This document shows, in pieces, positions 12,601 to 24,640 of a stretch of 64,000 nt of DNA. Made by a program: the position numbers and the translations under genes. Positions within the stretch are counted from its first letter, which is position 1, and every line of letters begins with the position of its first letter. The stretch is from Salminus brasiliensis. Lineage: Eukaryota > Chordata > Actinopteri > Characiformes > Bryconidae. Under the pieces are notes generated by a model that saw only the letters and a program-made list of their open reading frames with translations, ran no database searches and was not told where the DNA came from. The stretch spans positions 95,843,373 to 95,907,372 of the forward strand of contig NC_132878.1 in the NCBI RefSeq assembly GCF_030463535.1, read 5' to 3'.

Positions 12601-15600
12601 GCATTAATATCCAGTATGAAGCTCTAATATCATTGATATCCAGTATGAAGCTCTATTAGCATTAATATCCAGTATGAAGTTCTTATAGCATTAATATCCA
12701 GTATGAAGCACTAATAACATTAATATCCAGTATGAAGTTCTAATAACATTAATATCCAGTATGAAGCTCTTATAGCATTAATATCCAGTATGAAGCTCTT
12801 ATAGCATTAATATCCAGTATGAAGCTCTAATATCATTGATATCCAGTATGAAGCTCTATTAGCATTAATATCCAGTATGAAGCTCTAATAACATTAATAT
12901 CCAGTATGAAGCTCTAATATCATTAATATCCAGTATGAAGCTCTAATATCATTGATATCCAGTATGAAGCTCTAATAACATTAATATCCAGTATGAAGCT
13001 CTAATATCATTGATATCCAGTATGAAGCTCTAAAAACATTAATGTCCTGTATGAAGCTCTAATATCATTGATATCCAGTATGAAGCTCTATTAGCATTAA
13101 TATCCAGTATGAAGCTCTAATAACATTAATATCCAGTATGAAGCTCTAATATCATTAATATCCAGTATGAAGCTCTAAAAACATTAATGTCCTGTATGAA
13201 GCTCTAATATCATTGATATCCAGTATGAAGCTCTATTAGCATTAATATCCAGTATGAAGCTCTAATAACATTAATATCCAGTATGAAGCTCTAATATCAT
13301 TAATATCCAGTATGAAGCTCTATTTACATTAATATCCAGTATGAAGCTCTAATATCATTAATATCCAGTATGAAGCTTTAATAACATTAATATCCAGTAT
13401 GAAGCTATAATATAATTAATATCCAGTATGAAGCTCTAATATCATTAATATCCAGTATGAAGCTATAATATCATTAATATCCAGTATGAAGCTCTAATAA
13501 CATTAATATCCAGTATGAAGCTATAATATCATTAATATCCAGTATGAAGCTCTAATAACATTAATATCCAGTATGAATCTTTAATAACATTAATATCCAG
13601 TATAAATCTTTAATAACATTAATATCCAGTATTGAAGTGCTAATAACATTAATATCCAGTATGAATCTTTAATAACATTAATATCCAGTATTGAAGCGCT
13701 AATAACATTAATATCCAGTATGAAGTTCTAATAACATTAATATCCAGTATGAAGCTCTAATAGCATTAATATCCAGTATGAAGCTCTAATAACATTAATA
13801 TCCGGTATGAAGCTCTAATAGCATTAATATCCAGTATGAAGCTCTATTAGCATTAATATCCAGTATGAAGCTCTATAATAACATTAATATACAGTATGAA
13901 GTTAAAATAACATAAATATCCGGTATGAAGCTCTAATAACATTAATATCCAGTATGAATCTTTAATAACATTTATATCCAGTATGAAGCGCTTATAACAT
14001 TAATGTCCAATATGAAGTTCTAATAACATTAATATCCAGTATGAAGCTCTTATAGCATTAATATCCAGTATGAAGTTCTTATAGCATTAATATCCAGTAT
14101 GAATCTCTATAATAACATTAATATCCAGTATGAAGTTCTAATAGCATTAATATCCAGTATGAAGCTCTAATAACATTAATATCCAGTATGAAGCTCTAAT
14201 AACATTAATATCCAGTATGAATCTTTAATAACATTAATATCCAGTATTGAAGTGCTAATAACAGTAATATCCAGTATGAATCTTTAATAACATTAATATC
14301 CAGTATGAAGTTCTAATAACATTAATATCCAGTATGAAGCTCTAATAGCATTAATATCCAGTAGGAAGCTCTAATAACATTAATATCCGGTATGAAGCTC
14401 TAATAGCATTAATATCCAGTATGAAGCTCTATTAGCATTAATATCCAGTATGAAGCTCTATAATAACATTAATATCCAGTATGAAGTTAAAATAACAAAA
14501 ATATCCGGTATGAAGCTCTAATAACATTAATATCCAGTATGAATCTTTAATAACATTAATATCCAGTATGAAGCGCTTATAACATTAATGTCCAATATGA
14601 AGTTCTAATAACATTAATATCCAGTATGAAGCTCTTATAGCATTAATATCCAGTATGATGCTCTAATAGCATTAATATCCAGTATGAAGCTCTTATAGCA
14701 TTAATATCCAGTATGAAGCTCTTATAGCATTAATATCCAGTATGAAGCTATATAATAACATAAATATCCGGTATGAAGTTCTAATAACATTAATGTCCAG
14801 TATGAAGCTCTAATATCATTAATATCCAGTATGAAGCTCTAATAGCATTAATATCCAGTATGAAGCTCTATTTACATTAATATCCAGTATAAAGCTCTAA
14901 TATCATTAATATCCAGTATGAAGCTTTAATAACATTAATATCCAGTATGAAGCTATAATATAATTAATATCCAGTATGAAGCTCTAATAGCATTAATATC
15001 CAGTATGAAGCTCTTATAGCATTAATATCCAGTATGAAGCTCTTATAGCATTAATATCCAGTATGACGCTCTAATAGCATTAATATCCAGTATGAAGCTA
15101 TATAATAACATAAATATCCGGTATGAAGTTCTAATAACATTAATGTCCAGTATGAAGCTCTAATATCATTAATATCCAGTATGAAGCTCTAATAGCATTA
15201 ATATCCAGTATGAAGCTCTATTTACATTAATATCCAGTATGAAGCTCTAATATCATTAATATCCAGTATGAAGCTTTAATAACATTAATATCCAGTATGA
15301 AGCTATAATATAATTAATATCCAGTATGAAGCTCTAATATCATTAATATCCAGTATGAAGCTATAATATCATTAATATCCAGTATGAAGCTCTAATAACA
15401 TTAATATCCAGTATGAATCTTTAATAACATTAATATCCAGTATAAATCTTTAATAACATTAATATCCAGAATGAAGCTCTAATAGCATTAATATCCAGTA
15501 TGAAGCTGTATTTACATTAATATCCAGTATGAAGCTCTAATATCATTAATATCCAGTATGAAGCTCTAATAGCATTAATATCCAGTATGAAGCTTTAATA

Positions 15601-17402
15601 ACATTAATATCCAGTATGAAGCTCTATAATAACATTAATATCCAGTATGAAGCTCTAATAACATTAATATCCAGTATGAAGCTGTATTTACATTAATATC
15701 CAGTATGAAGCTATAATAACATTAATATCCAGTATGAAGCTCTAATAGCATTAATATCCAGTATGAAGCTGTATTTACATTAATATCCAGTATGAAGCTA
15801 TAATATCATTAATATCCAGTATGAAGCTCTAATATCATTAATATCCAGTATGAAGCTATAATATCATTAATATCCAGTATGAATCTTTAATAACATTAAT
15901 ATCCAGTATGAAGCTCTAATAGCATTAATATCCAGTATGAAGCTATAATATCATTAATATACAGTATGAAGCTCTATTTACATTAATATCCAGTATGAAG
16001 CTCTATTTACATTCATATCCAGTATGAAGCTCTATTAGCATTAATATCCAGTATGAAGCTCTTATAGCATTAATATCCAGTATGAAGCTCTAATAACATT
16101 AATATCCAGTATGAAGCTATATAATAACATTAATATCCAGTATGAAGTTCTAATAACATTAATATCCAGTATGAAGCTATATAATAACATTAATATCCAG
16201 TATGAAGTTCTAATAACATTAATATCCAGTATGAAGCTTTAATAACATTAATATCCAGTATGAAGCTCTAATAGCATTAATATCCAGTATGAAGCTCTAT
16301 TAGCATTAATATCCAGTATGAAGCTCTATTTACATTAATATCCAGTATGAAGTTCTAATGACATTAATATCCAGTATGAAGCTCTTATAGCATTAATATC
16401 CAGTATGAAGCTCTATTTACATTAATATCCAGTATGAAGCTCTATTTACATTCATATCCAGTATGAAGCTCTATTAGCATTAATATCCAGTATGAAGCTC
16501 TTATAGCATTAATATCCAGTATGAAGCTCTAATAACATTAATATCCAGTATGAAGCTATATAATAACATTAATATCCAGTATGAAGTTCTAATAACATTA
16601 ATATCCAGTATGAAGCTTTAATAACATTAATATCCAGTATGAAGCTCTAATAGCATTAATATCCAGTATGAAGCTCTAATAACATTAATATCCAGTATGA
16701 AGCTCTATTTACATTAATATCCAGAATGAAGCTCTAATAACGTTAATATCCAGTATGAAGCTCTATTTACATTAATATCCAGTATAAAGCTGTATTAACA
16801 TTAATATCCAGTATGAAGCTCAAATAACATTAATATCCAGTATGAAGCTCTATTTACATTAATATCCAGTATAAAGCTGTATTAACATTAATATCCAGTA
16901 TGAAGCTCTAATAACATTAATATCCAGTATGAAGCTATATAATAACATTAATATCCAGTATGAAGCTCTAATAGCATTAATATCCGGTATGAAGTTCTAA
17001 TAACATTAATATCCAGTATGAAGCTCTAATAACATTAATATCCAGTATGAAGCTTTAATAACATTAATATCCAGTATGAAGCTCTAATAGCATTAATATC
17101 CAGTATGAAGTTCTAATAACATTAATATCCAGTATGAAGCTCTAATAACATTAATATCCAGTATGAAGCTCTATTTACATTAATATCCAGTATGAAGCTC
17201 TAATAACATTAATATCCAGTATGAAGCTCTATGAACATTAATATCCAGTATGAAGCTCTAATAACATTAATATCCAGTATGAAGCTCTATTTACATTAAT
17301 ATCCAGTATAAAGCTCTAATAACATTAATATCCAGTATGAAGTTCTAATAACATTAATATCCAGTATTAAGCTCTAATAACATTAATATCCAGTATGAAA
17401 TT
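9615..17402. repeat. 29-bp minisatellite, about 265 copies
   Basis: The consensus unit is CATTAATATCCAGTATGAAG followed by CTCTAATAA. Units are mostly 29 bp, with 30-31 bp variants (TATAATAA). The array runs about 7.8 kb without interruption from just behind the ubr5 promoter. Because 29 is not a multiple of three it gives no open frame. Shared variant units show block duplications, for example the CACTAATAAC variant at 10410, 11661, 12506 and 12709 and the AATGTCCTGTATG variant near 11990, 13040 and 13185. Confidence 0.97.
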
Positions 17403-17467
17403 CTATTAACAGATATAACTCTTAAACATGTCACTGCTATACACCAGAGAGGCAGGTTTAAGACTGT

Positions 17468-17498
<31 letters not shown>

Positions 17499-17735
17499 AG
17501 TGTGTGTGAGTGTGTGAGTGTGTGTGTGTGAGTGTGTGAGTGTGTGAGTGTGTGTGTGTGAGTGTGTGAGTGTGTGTGTGTGTGTGTGTGAGTCTTTAGG
17601 GACCTCAGAGGCACAAAGCACATTAACACCTCTCTCATATTTCAGATCAAAGAGAGGAACCTGTAATTAGATTTGTTCGTTGAGACCAACGGCTTTTAAA
17701 CCCCAGCAGGTTCCTGACGTTCCTCCGCTCAGAGT
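17403..17735. repeat. GT / GTGTGAG microsatellite and short spacer
   Basis: A (GT)n run with interspersed GAGTGTGTGAG occupies about 17466-17590. It is followed by about 140 bp of unique sequence separating the 29-bp and 12-bp arrays. No gene. Confidence 0.85.
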
Positions 17736-20700
17736 AATGGTCAGAGTAATGCTCAGAGTAATGGTCAGAGTAATGCTCAGAGTAATGGTCAGAGTAATGG
17801 TCAGAGTGATGCTCAGAGTAATGGTCAGAGTGATACTCAGAGTAATGGTCAGAGTAATGGTCAGAGTGATGCTCAGAGTAATGGTCAGAGTAATGGTCAG
17901 AGTAATGGTCAGAGTGATGCTCAGAGTAATGGTCAGAGTAATGGTCAGAGTGATGCTCAGAGTAATGGTCAAAGTGATGCTCAGAGTAATGGTCAGAGTA
18001 ATGGTCAGAGTGATGCTCAGAGTAATGGTCAGAGTAATGGTCAGAGTGATGCTCAGAGTAATGGTCAGAGTGATACTCAGAGTAATGGTCAGAGTAATGG
18101 TCAGAGTAATGGTCAGAGTGATGCTCAGAGTAATGGTCAGAGTAATGGTCAGAGTGATGCTCAGAGTAATGGTCAAAGTGATGCTCAGAGTAATGGTCAG
18201 AGTAATGGTCAGAGTGATACTCAGAGTAATGGTCAGAGTAATGCTCAGAGTAATGGTCAGAGTAATGGTCAGAGTGATGCTCAGAGTAATGGTCAGAGTG
18301 ATACTCAGAGTAATGGTCAGAGTAATGGTCAGAGTGATGCTCAGAGTAATGGTCAGAGTAATGGTCAGAGTAATGGTCAGAGTGATGCTCAGAGTAATGG
18401 TCAGAGTAATGGTCAGAGTGATGCTCAGAGTAATGGTCAAAGTGATGCTCAGAGTAATGGTCAGAGTAATGGTCAGAGTGATACTCAGAGTAATGGTCAG
18501 AGTAATGCTCAGAGTAATGGTCAGAGTAATGGTCAAAGTGATGCTCAGAGTAATGGTCAGAGTAATGGTCAGAGTGATGCTCAGAGTAATGGTCAGAGTA
18601 ATGGTCAGAGTGATGCTCAAAGTAATGGTCAGAGTAATGGTCAGAGTGATGCTCAGAGTAATGGTCAGAGTAATGGTCAGAGTAATGGTCAGAGTGATGC
18701 TCAGAGTAATGGTCAGAGTAATGGTCAGAGTGATGCTCAGAGTAATGGTCAGAGTAATGGTCAGAGTAATGGTCAGAGTGATGCTCAGAGTAATGGTCAG
18801 AGTAATGCTCAGAGTAATGGTCAGAGTAATGGTCAAAGTGATGCTCAAAGTAATGGTCAGAGTAATGGTCAGAGTGATGCTCAGAGTAATGGTCAGAGTG
18901 ATGCTCAGAGTAATGGTCAGAGTAATGGTCAGAGTAATGGTCAGAGTGATGCTCAGAGTAATGGTCAGAGTAATGCTCAGAGTAATGGTCAGAGTAATGG
19001 TCAAAGTGATGCTCAGTGTAATGGTCAGAGTGATGCTCAGAGTAATGGTCAGAGTAATGGTCAGAGTGATGCTCAAAGTAATGGTCAGAGTGATGCTCAG
19101 AGTAATGGTCAGAGTAATTTTCAGAGTGATGCTCAGAGTAATGCTCAGAGTAATGGTCAGAGTAATGGTCAGAGTGATGCTCAGAGTAATGGTCAGAGTA
19201 ATGGTCAGAGTGATGCTCAGAGTAATGGTCAGAGTAATTTTCAGAGTGATGCTCAGAGTAATGGTCAGAGTGATGCTCAGAGTATTGCTCAGAGTAATGG
19301 TCAGAGTAATGGTCAGAGTAGTGCTCAGAGTGATGCTCAGAGTAATGGTCAGAGTGATGCTCAGAGTAATGGTCAGAGTAATGGTCAGAGTGATGCTCAG
19401 AGTAATGGTCAGAGTAATTTTCAGAGTGATGCTCAGAGTAATGCTCAGAGTAATGGTCAGAGTAATGGTCAGAGTGATGCTCAGAGTATTGGTCAGAGTA
19501 GTGGTCAGAGTAATGGTTAGAGTAATGGTCAGAGTAATGGTTAGAGTAATGGTCAGAGTAATGCTCAGAGTATTGCTCAGAGTATTGCTCAGAGAAATGG
19601 TCAGAGTAATGGTCAGAGTGATGCTCAGAGTAATGGTCAGAGTAATGGTTAGAGTATTGCTCAGAGTATTGCTCAGAGTAATGCTCAGAGTAATGGTCAG
19701 AGTGATGCTCAGAGTAATGGTCAGAGTAATGGTTAGAGTATTGCTCAGAGTAATGGTCAGAGTGATGCTCAGAGTATTGGTCAGAGTAATGGTCAGAGTA
19801 ATGCTCAGAGTAGTGCTCAGAGTAATGCTCAGAGTAATGGTCAGAGTGATGCTCAGAGTAATGCTCAGAGTAATGGTCAGAGTGATGCTCAGAGTAATGG
19901 TCAGAGTGATGCTCAGAGTATTGCTCAGAGTAATGGTCAGAGTAATGGTCAGAGTAGTGCTCAGAGTAATGCTCAGAGTAATGGTCAGAGTGATGCTCAG
20001 AGTAATGCTCAGAGTAATGGTCAGAGTAATGGTCAGAGTGATGCTCAGAGTAATGGTCAGAGTAATTTTCAGAGTGATGGTCAGAGTAATGCTCAGAGTA
20101 TTGCTCAGAGTAATGGTCAGAGTAATGGTCAGAGTAATGCTCAGAGTATTGCTCAGAGTAATGGTCAGAGTAATGCTCAGAGTAATGGTCAGAGTGATGC
20201 TCAGAGTAATGGTCAGAGTAATGGTTAGAGTATTGCTCAGAGTATTGCTCAGAGTAATGGTCAAAGTAATGGTCAGAGTAATGGTCAGAGTAATGCTCAG
20301 AGTAATGGTCAGAGTGATGCTCAGAGTAATGCTCAGAGTAATGGTCAGAGTGATGCTCAGAGTATTGCTCAGAGTAATGGTCAGAGTAATGGTCAGAGTA
20401 GTGCTCAGAGTAATGCTCAGAGTAATGGTCAGAGTGATGCTCAGAGTATTGCTCAGAGTATTGCTCAGAGTAATGGTCAGAGTAATGGTCAGAGTAGTGC
20501 TCAGAGTAATGCTCAGAGTAATGCTCAGAGTAATGGTCAGAGTAATGCTCAGAGTATTGCTCAGAGTAATGGTCAGAGTGATGCTCAGAGTAATGGTCAG
20601 AGTGATGCTCAGAGTATTGGTCAGAGTAATGGTCAGAGTAATGGTTAGAGTAATGGTCAGAGTAATGGTCAGAGTGATGCTCAGAGTAATGGTTAGAGTA

Positions 20701-21552
20701 ATGGTCAGAGTAATGGTTAGAGTAATGGTCAGAGTAATGGTCAGAGTAATGGTCAGAGTATTGGTCAGAGTAATGGTTAGAGTATTGGTCAGAGTAATGG
20801 TTAGAGTATTGGTCAGAATAATGGTTAGAGTAATGCTCAGAGTAATGGTCAGAGTAATGGTCAGAGTAATGCTCAGAGTAATGGTTAGAGTAATGGTCAG
20901 AGTAATGGTCAGAGTAATGGTTAGAGTAATGGTCAGAGTAATGCTCAGAGTAATGCTCAGAGTAATGGTCAGAGTAATGCTCAGAGTGATGCTCAGAGTA
21001 TTGGTCAGAGTAGTGGTCAGAGTAATGGTCAGAGTAATGGTCAGAGTAATGTTCAGAGTAATGTTCAGAGTATTACTCAGAGTAATGGTCAGAGTAATGG
21101 TCAGAGTAATGGTCAGAATAATGGTTAGAGTAATGGTTAGAGTAATGGTCAGAGTAATGGTTAGAGTAATGGTCAGAGTAATGCTCAGAGTAATGCTCAG
21201 AGTAATGTTCAGAGTAATGTTCAGAGTATTGCTCAGAGTAATGGTCAGAGTAATGGTCAGAGTAATGGTCAGAATAATGGTTAGAGTAATGGTCAGAGTA
21301 ATGCTCAGAGTAATGGTTAGAGTAATGGTCAGAGTAATGCTCAGAGTAATGCTCAGAGTAATGGTCAGAGTAATGCTCAGAGTAATGGTCAGAGTAATGG
21401 TCAGAGTAATGCTCAGAGTAATGGTTAGAGTAATGGTCAGAGTAATGCTCAGAGTAATGGTCACAGTAATGGTCAGAGTAATGGTCAGAGTAATGCTCAG
21501 AGTAATGGTCACAGTAATGGTCAGAGTAATGCTCAGAGTAATGGTCAGAGCT
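17736..21552. repeat. 12-bp minisatellite, about 318 copies
   Basis: The basic unit is AGTAATGGTCAG with variants AGTGATGCTCAG, AGTAATGCTCAG, AGTATTGCTCAG and AGTAATGGTTAG. The left half is dominated by a 36-bp three-unit period; the right half is more mixed. Since 12 is divisible by three, both strands stay open for more than 1,280 codons (repeating Met-Val-Arg-Val on plus, Thr-Ile-Thr-Leu on minus). I regard these frames as artefacts of the period. Confidence 0.97.
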
Positions 21553-21790
21553 TAGAGGAGCCCGTGGCTGCCGATCGTTGGAACTGCAAGTTGGGACTGG
21601 TGCACTGGGTAGGACAGACCTGGCAAGTTTGACTCCCGAAGACGGAGGACGCTGCACGGTCCCTGAGGTGTTCCTAAGCGACCTCTGCGCGCTCGGAGGA
21701 TCGCTGGTTCGAATCCCGGCCCTGCTGCTAGCCATCAGGGCTCATCTGGGCTCACTGTCTCATTGGCACTAATGCTGACTGTGCTTGTCT
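21553..21790 (+). mobile_element. tRNA-derived SINE-like fragment
   Basis: It contains a perfect B-box-like GGTTCGAATCCCGG (21706-21719) preceded by GCGCTCGGAGGATCGCT, and then non-tRNA sequence. A clear A box at the right distance is not seen, so it may be a truncated or diverged copy. Confidence 0.45.
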
Positions 21791-23100
21791 ACGGCTGTGT
21801 CCCAATTGCATACTCCACACTAGCACTATCAGCTACAGACTGTTTACCAGGCTTAGCAGTGTGGGTTCAGCAGGTCAGTAGGTGCAAAGGTTCTTCTATT
21901 CAGTTTAATGGTCACATCACTGTTCCAAAAAAGGTTCTTTACGGAACCGAAAGCGGTTCTTCTGTGGCATCGCTCAAGGAACCGGACGGTTTTTCAAGTG
22001 TGGTTACGATGGACACTGTTATCCCATAATGCAGTGCGAAACGGAAAAGGTGGAGCCTGGAAAAAATAGTGTGGTCAGTCATGTAAAAATGACTAGTTCC
22101 TTGAAGGACCACCAGAACCACAGGAACCCAGGAGCTCCTCCAAGACCTCAGCTAAATTCCCCAATGCTCTTGAACGGGCCTGTGAGAACCTTTAAGGTTC
22201 CTAGAAGATCTCCAGGCTACTGCATTTGGATCCAACCATGAGGACCTTCTTAAATTGATCTCACCGTCATGAACCGAGGGTCCGTGCAGAGGCTTTGGTC
22301 TTGGGGTCTTCTTTCCTTAAAGCACCTCAACAGGTTCCTCAATGGCTTCAAAATCCAGAACCTCCAGAAGTTCCTCAAGGTTCTTGTCCTTGTAACCGTG
22401 ACCTAACAAGTGACCCCCCCCCCCCCCCCACCTGGGAACCAGAGCTTGAGGAACATCATCACTCCTTCAAGCCTTGGTTTAAGGCCCTTTCAATACACAA
22501 TGTGGTCAAAAGTATTGGGACACCTGTTCATTCAATTCAATGTATCTTCTGGCAGCAAGGAGATGATATCCTGCTTTTGTTAGAGTAACTGTCTCTACTG
22601 TCCAGGAAACATTTGAAACATTGCTGTGAGGATTTGATTGCACTTCGTTCACAAATATGTTCCTTTTATACCCCTCCCCCCCTCAGAAAGGTTCTTTACA
22701 CTCGCATCAAAATTGGTTCTTCTAGGACATCACTCAAGGAACCCTTTGTTTCTAAGAGCATGTCAACATGGAGGTCCAGAACCCCCAAGAAATCTATCTT
22801 GAAGAATCCAGGAAGTCCAGCCAATCCGGACCCACCCAGCGTTAGTACAGTGTTCCTAATAAAGTGCTCAGTGAAGTACTTCCTGAAGTCTTGGCTCACA
22901 CCCCGCTGCTCTGATATCGTCACCCCGTCACAGTGCTCTCGGGACAGGTTCTGCAGCTGGCTGCGTCACGTGACCGACCCGGCTGTAACCCGTATGTGAA
23001 GCAGACAGAACCCACAGCAAGGAGGACGGGCTCTGTGTGATCCGGAGCGGCACTGAGAAGACCTAAATATCTGCATTCAGCATTCATCATCAAAGCCCAC
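21791..23100. other. Dispersed-repeat fragments between arrays, no gene seen
   Basis: Two related copies of an AAGGTTCTTTA...GGTTCTTCT...CATC(G/A)CTCAAGGAACC repeat sit at about 21930-21990 and 22685-22745; similar sequence is common in fish genomes and probably comes from a DNA element. A fragment of family A is at 22490-22640. A C run is at 22415-22430. Frames of 60-128 codons here have no recognised similarity. Confidence 0.45.
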
Positions 23101-23107
23101 ACACACA

Positions 23108-24200
23108 CACACACACATTTTGTCTTCCTCTGTCTCTCTCTCTATCTGTCTCTCTTTGTCTATTTGTCTCTCTCTCTGTCTGTCTCTCTTTGTCTATTTG
23201 TCTCTCTCTCTGTCTGTCTCTCTTTGTCTATTTGTCTGTCTCTCTATCTGTCTCTCCATGTCTATTTTTCTCTCTCCGTGTCTATGTCTCTCTGTCTCTG
23301 TCTCTCCTAGTCTATTTCTGTCTCTTCTTGTCTATTGGTCTTTCTCTCTCTGTCTGTCTCACTTTGTCTTTTTGTCTCTCTCTTTCTGTCTCTCCTTGTC
23401 TATTTTTCTCTCTCCGTGGCTATTTCTCTCTCTCTCGCTCTATCTGTCTCTCCTTGTCTATTTGTCTCTCTCTGTCTGTCTCTCTTTGTCTATTTGTCTG
23501 TCTCCCTGTCTCTCCATGTCTATTTTTCTCTCTCCTAGTTTATTTCTGTCTCTCCTTGTCCATTTGTCTCTCTCTCTGTCTGTCTCTCTTTGTCTATTTG
23601 TCTGTCTCTCTATAAGTCTCTCCATGTCTATTTGTCTCTCTATCTGTCTCTCCTTGTCTATTTTTGTCTCTCTATCTGTCTCTCCTTGTCTACTTCTGTC
23701 TCTCCCTATCGGCCTCTTTATGTCTATTTGTCTCTCTCTGTCTGTCTTTCCATGTCTATTTGTCTCTCTCTCCTTGTCTATTTGTCTCTTTCCTTGTCTA
23801 TTTCTCTCTCTCTCTCTCTCTTTGTCTATTTGTCTCTCTCTGTCTCTCCTCGTCTATTTGTCTCTCTCTGTCTGTCTTTCCATGTCTATTTGTCTCTCTC
23901 TCCTTGTCTATTTGTCTCTTTCCTTGTCTATTTCTCTCTCTCTCTCTCTCTTTGTCTATTTGTCTCTCTCTGTCTCTCCTCGTCTATTTGTCTCTCTCTG
24001 TCTGTCTCTCCATGTCTATTTGTCTCTCTCTCCTTGTCTATTTGTCTCTTTCCTTGTCTATTTCTCTCTCTCTCTCTCTCTTTGTCTATTTGTCTCTCTC
24101 TGTCTCTCCTTGTCTATTTATCTCTCTCTCGGTCTCTCCTTGTCTATCTGTGTGTCTCTCTCTCTGTCTTTCCTTGTCTATTTGTCTCTCTCTCAGATTT
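23108..24200. repeat. Polypyrimidine satellite (TCTC/TGTC, about 18-60 bp words)
   Basis: About 1.1 kb of almost pure pyrimidine on the plus strand, built of TCTCTCTCTGTC and TCTCCTTGTCTATTTG. A segment of about 120 bp is repeated nearly unchanged three times (starting near 23740, 23865 and 23990). The Leu/Ser/Cys-rich frames up to 449 codons are artefacts. Confidence 0.95.
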
Positions 24201-24305
24201 TATTAATATATATATTCACTTCAATTGACACTTATTTTTACAGCATTTTATACATTTTTATTTATATTATACCTATAAATATAAGTTCACATACAATAAT
24301 ATTTG

Positions 24306-24343
<38 letters not shown>

Positions 24344-24640
24344 CTGTTGCGCTACCTTTTGTCTCTTTCTCCAGATAATCAAGATATGAGTAGTTTTATT
24401 AGCGTGACTGTAATGAACAAAACAATGACAAAAGCAATAGCATTACATTACAAGGATAATAATAATTAAAATAAAGTATTATTAATATAATGTAGCTGAA
24501 TGAATAAGCACACAGTACTACATACTAGAGTTAACACAGTAAAACTACAGGACAGCTGCAACTAGGGTAACAGTGAGTGTGCTTTAGTAGCCAACAGGGG
24601 GCACAACTGTACAGAGGCATCAATCTTCAGCTTCACCCTC
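24201..24640. other. AT-rich spacer with GT microsatellite
   Basis: Contains (TG)n at about 24312-24340 and AT-rich sequence. No gene or known element recognised. Confidence 0.4.

Noticed and set aside
17667..21555. Two open frames of 1,281 and 1,291 codons on opposite strands
   Set aside because: Both are translations of the 12-bp satellite; the unit length is a multiple of three and no unit contains a stop in these frames. No domain, signal or codon pattern of a gene.
21706..21719. Genuine tRNA gene at the GGTTCGAATCCCGG box
   Set aside because: No acceptor-stem pairing or A box at the proper distance was found; more like a SINE remnant.
23120..24469. 449-codon Leu/Ser/Cys-rich frame resembling a membrane protein
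   Set aside because: It is the polypyrimidine repeat (CTCTCT/TGTC) in translation; hydrophobicity is a composition effect.
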